Source: JAXDLH01 sp034666705 (GTDB lineage Bacteria; Chloroflexota; UBA6077; SHYK01). From it: a stretch of 14,456 bases of DNA. Below the pieces are notes generated by a model, which saw nothing but the letters and a program-made list of their open reading frames with translations, was not told the origin of the DNA and did no database searches. Shown piece by piece: positions 13,121-14,456 of the stretch. A program made the translations under genes and the position numbers. Position 1 is the stretch's first letter. The number at the start of each line of letters is the position of its first letter. Location of the stretch: the NCBI GenBank assembly GCA_034666705.1, contig JAXDLH010000247.1, forward strand, positions 1-14,456, read 5' to 3'.

Positions 13121-13798
13121 TCAAAACACGAACGGGACGAGCCGATAGCGAACCTTCTGACGGTAGCTCTCGTAGCCTGGCAAATGCTTCGAGAGAAACG
13201 TCTCCTCGTCGAGCAGGCGTAGGACAATGACGAGCGCCATGAGAATGAACATGGCGAGTCCCCACCCGGACCCGAGCGCCAGCGGCGTGCCGAGAAGCAT
13301 GACCAGCGCTCCCGCGTACATCGGATGGCGCACGATGCTGTACGGTCCGGTCGAAATGACGGTTTGATCGGCAGCGACCTCAATGGTCGCGGCGGTAAAC
13401 GTGTTCTCCTTGAAGACGGCAAACACCGCGAGAAACCCCAGCGCGACGAGAAGGTCGCCGACGATCACGATCGGCAGTGGCACGTCCGACCACGAAAAGC
13501 GATGGTCGAGCGCCGGCAGCATGAGGATGCCGATGAACGCCGCTGAGGCGGCGAGCTGGATGAGCTTCTGGCTCCACTCCTGCTCTGCCACCGGCCCCGC
13601 ATGCACGCGGCGCTCCAGAAGCTGCGGGTCGCGCTTCCACAGATACACGGTAATGAGTGCCGAGGATCCCGCAAAGATGCCCAGGTAGGTCCACCCCTGC
13701 CAGTAGGCGAGCGTCCCCGCCGGCACGAACAGCACCACGCCCAGGATGACGATAAGCGCCGCGAATCCCAAAATCGTTCTGCTGGCCAGCTCGTTCAT
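13121..13798 (-). CDS. Isoprenylcysteine carboxyl methyltransferase/PEMT-like membrane methyltransferase
   Basis: This is a 225-residue integral membrane protein with about five hydrophobic helices. The C-terminal catalytic region shows the ICMT/PEMT signature: ISTGPYSIVRHPMYAG, a hydrophobic helix, then LLDEETFLSKHLPGYESY and VRYRLVPF. Family members methylate carboxyl groups or phospholipid amines from SAM; bacterial members of this shape are often of unknown substrate. I start it at ATG 13798 (MNELASRTIL), which gives the usual N-terminus. A longer frame from 13849 adds 17 residues without similarity. No Shine-Dalgarno precedes 13798, but TACGCT lies 6 nt upstream, consistent with leaderless transcription. 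The stop falls 54 nt from that of the convergent methyltransferase gene. Confidence 0.85.
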   Translation of the reverse strand: MNELASRTILGFAALIVILGVVLFVPAGTLAYWQGWTYLGIFAGSSALITVYLWKRDPQLLERRVHAGPVAEQEWSQKLIQLAASAAFIGILMLPALDHRFSWSDVPLPIVIVGDLLVALGFLAVFAVFKENTFTAATIEVAADQTVISTGPYSIVRHPMYAGALVMLLGTPLALGSGWGLAMFILMALVIVLRLLDEETFLSKHLPGYESYRQKVRYRLVPFVF

Positions 13799-13809
13799 GA
13801 TGGCAGCGT
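13799..13809 (-). promoter_or_regulatory. Possible leaderless -10 element (TANNNT) of the membrane methyltransferase gene
   Basis: On the minus strand TACGCT ends 6 nt before ATG 13798. TANNNT about 7 nt before the start is the usual layout of leaderless mRNAs in several GC-rich phyla, and no ribosome site is visible. One instance can be chance. Confidence 0.25.
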
Positions 13810-13877
13810 AGCACAGCGCGCGATCCGCGCCTTGCCCATGGCCTACCATGAGATGGCCACCCGCTCAGGAGGGAAAC

Positions 13878-13976
13878 GTGGTCGAGGATCGGGACGCATT
13901 GCTTCAGCACTATCGGCGAACGTGGCAGTGCATTCGCCTGGCGGCCGGACGCACCAGCCCTCCTCGAAATGGTTGA
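13878..13976 (+). CDS. Short ORF (32 aa) with strong ribosome-binding site, likely truncated gene start
   Basis: AGGAGGG (13867-13873) precedes a GTG at 13878 by 4 nt, and the frame runs 32 codons to TGA 13974-13976. The product starts VVEDRDALLQHYRRTWQ, a charged helix like the start of a longer protein, and degenerates into a Pro/Arg-rich end. It is probably the 5' end of a gene whose remainder was replaced by the antitoxin-like ORF, which overlaps it by 8 nt. I cannot identify the family. Confidence 0.35.
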   Translation: MVEDRDALLQHYRRTWQCIRLAAGRTSPPRNG

Positions 13977-14253
13977 TGTCGATTGGAATTTGTGCACTTG
14001 GAGGTTCACGAACGGATCACACGGCGGTACCAGAGCCGGTGGGCTCCGCGAGCTTTCGACGACTGAGCAAATTCGGAATATCCAGGCGCTGTGGGACCGA
14101 GTCGCAGAGCGTGGATCCGATGTTGCGGTGCCGGACAGCGCGCTCGAAATCGCGGAGGAGCGTCTTGCCATATTTCGGCAGGACCCGACGCGAGTCGAGT
14201 TTGCCTACACGGTACTGAACCGCCTGCTTCAGTCGTCAGGTACTCTGCTTTAG
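13969..14253 (+). CDS. Orphan addiction-module antitoxin-like protein (PF09720-like)
   Basis: This 94-residue ORF has an antitoxin-like core from about residue 28: LSTTEQIRNIQALWDRVA, then DVAVPDSALEIAEERLAIF and RQDPTR. The pattern (helix, LWD, VPxP-like turn, ERL, DP) is that of the addiction-module antitoxins that neutralise ParE/RelE toxins; the same family contributes the fragment at 1758-1925. The usual C-terminal IPWEEVKARL segment is replaced by VEFAYTVLNRLLQSS, and residues 1-27 look unrelated, so the ORF may be a fusion of remnants. The ATG at 13969 has no ribosome site. No toxin follows on the plus strand: its TAG (14251-14253) overlaps the stop of the minus-strand HepT frame. It may be inactive. 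Confidence 0.5.
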   Translation: MVDVDWNLCTWRFTNGSHGGTRAGGLRELSTTEQIRNIQALWDRVAERGSDVAVPDSALEIAEERLAIFRQDPTRVEFAYTVLNRLLQSSGTLL

Positions 14254-14456
14254 TGGATCCCGCGTTGGATCTCCACCAACGTCGCTTTGAGGATAGGCAG
14301 GTCGCGCTCGATCACGTTCCAGGCATTTTCGAGTATCACACCGAAGTAGGCGTGGGCGAGCACGTCGCGCATGGCGGCAATCTGGCGCCAAGGATGCGGA
14401 TCTCGTCCGCCAGGATCTGCTCCCTGATGAGCGGCTTGATTGCGTCGTACTGAACC
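14250..14456 (-). pseudogene. hepT: HepT-type RNase toxin, C-terminal part with an apparent frameshift, cut by window edge
   Basis: On the minus strand the frame ending at TAA 14250-14252 encodes WRQIAAMRDVLAHAYFGV, then LENAWNVIERDLPILK. This is the C-terminus of HepT toxins (MNT-HepT system), including the RX4H motif (R-DVLA-H) followed by the Tyr that the MntA antitoxin AMPylates in the family. Upstream, the sequence continues best in another frame (YDAIKPLIREQILADEIRI); adding one base near 14390-14394 would join them as DEIRIPWRQIA, matching the family. So a one-base deletion, or a sequencing error, broke the gene. Its MntA nucleotidyltransferase partner, if any, lies beyond the window. 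Confidence 0.7.

Noticed and set aside
1..14456. CRISPR array, insertion sequence, rRNA or tRNA genes
   Set aside because: No regularly spaced repeats, transposase motifs, terminal inverted repeats with target duplication, or tRNA T-loop consensus were found.

Overview
The window is GC-rich bacterial chromosomal DNA with a run of plus-strand genes, few long gaps and no rRNA, tRNA or CRISPR. The gene mix fits a Chloroflexota-like soil or sediment bacterium: multi-helix sensor kinases, an Rcp1-like response regulator, decayed ParE/HepT-type toxin-antitoxin modules, an isoprenylcysteine methyltransferase-like membrane protein, and possibly one leaderless start. The phylum is an inference; no marker gene is present.

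Region 1 (1-878): the C-terminal 60% of a flavin-dependent HpaB-type aromatic hydroxylase, cut by the window edge. Region 2 (879-2297): 1.4 kb with no intact conventional gene. It holds a candidate structured RNA or attenuator leader (weak promoter, four hairpins, a 19-codon ORF with a perfect Shine-Dalgarno, a T-box-like core, a 13-bp perfect hairpin). On the minus strand it holds a decayed toxin-antitoxin locus: a ribbon-helix-helix fragment fused out of frame to an addiction-module antitoxin tail, then a ParE/RelE toxin broken by a 70-bp insertion flanked by repeats.

Region 3 (2298-8657): a compact signalling operon of four genes: a 7TM-dCache-HAMP histidine kinase, a single-domain response regulator, a REC-GAF-HisKA-HATPase-REC hybrid kinase, and a REC-EAL cyclic-di-GMP phosphodiesterase with all its catalytic residues. 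Overlaps (46 and 14 nt) and a 45-nt gap suggest co-transcription. The likely logic is an extracellular ligand sensed by the first kinase, phosphotransfer through REC domains, and c-di-GMP hydrolysis as output. Region 4 (8797-12160): a DUF389-like membrane protein, a T4 Rnl1-type RNA ligase with all nucleotidyltransferase motifs, and a secreted protein with a gluzincin-like HEFEH motif. Region 5 (12248-13798): a soluble class I methyltransferase convergent with a membrane methyltransferase of the ICMT/PEMT type.

Region 6 (13850-14456): a second toxin-antitoxin scrapyard, with a short ORF, an orphan addiction-module antitoxin-like ORF, and on the opposite strand the C-terminal part of a HepT toxin with an apparent frameshift. 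The two stop codons overlap tail to tail. The most unusual items are the orphan leader RNA at 950-1255, the stand-alone RNA ligase, the self-contained c-di-GMP relay, and the remains of two toxin-antitoxin loci.
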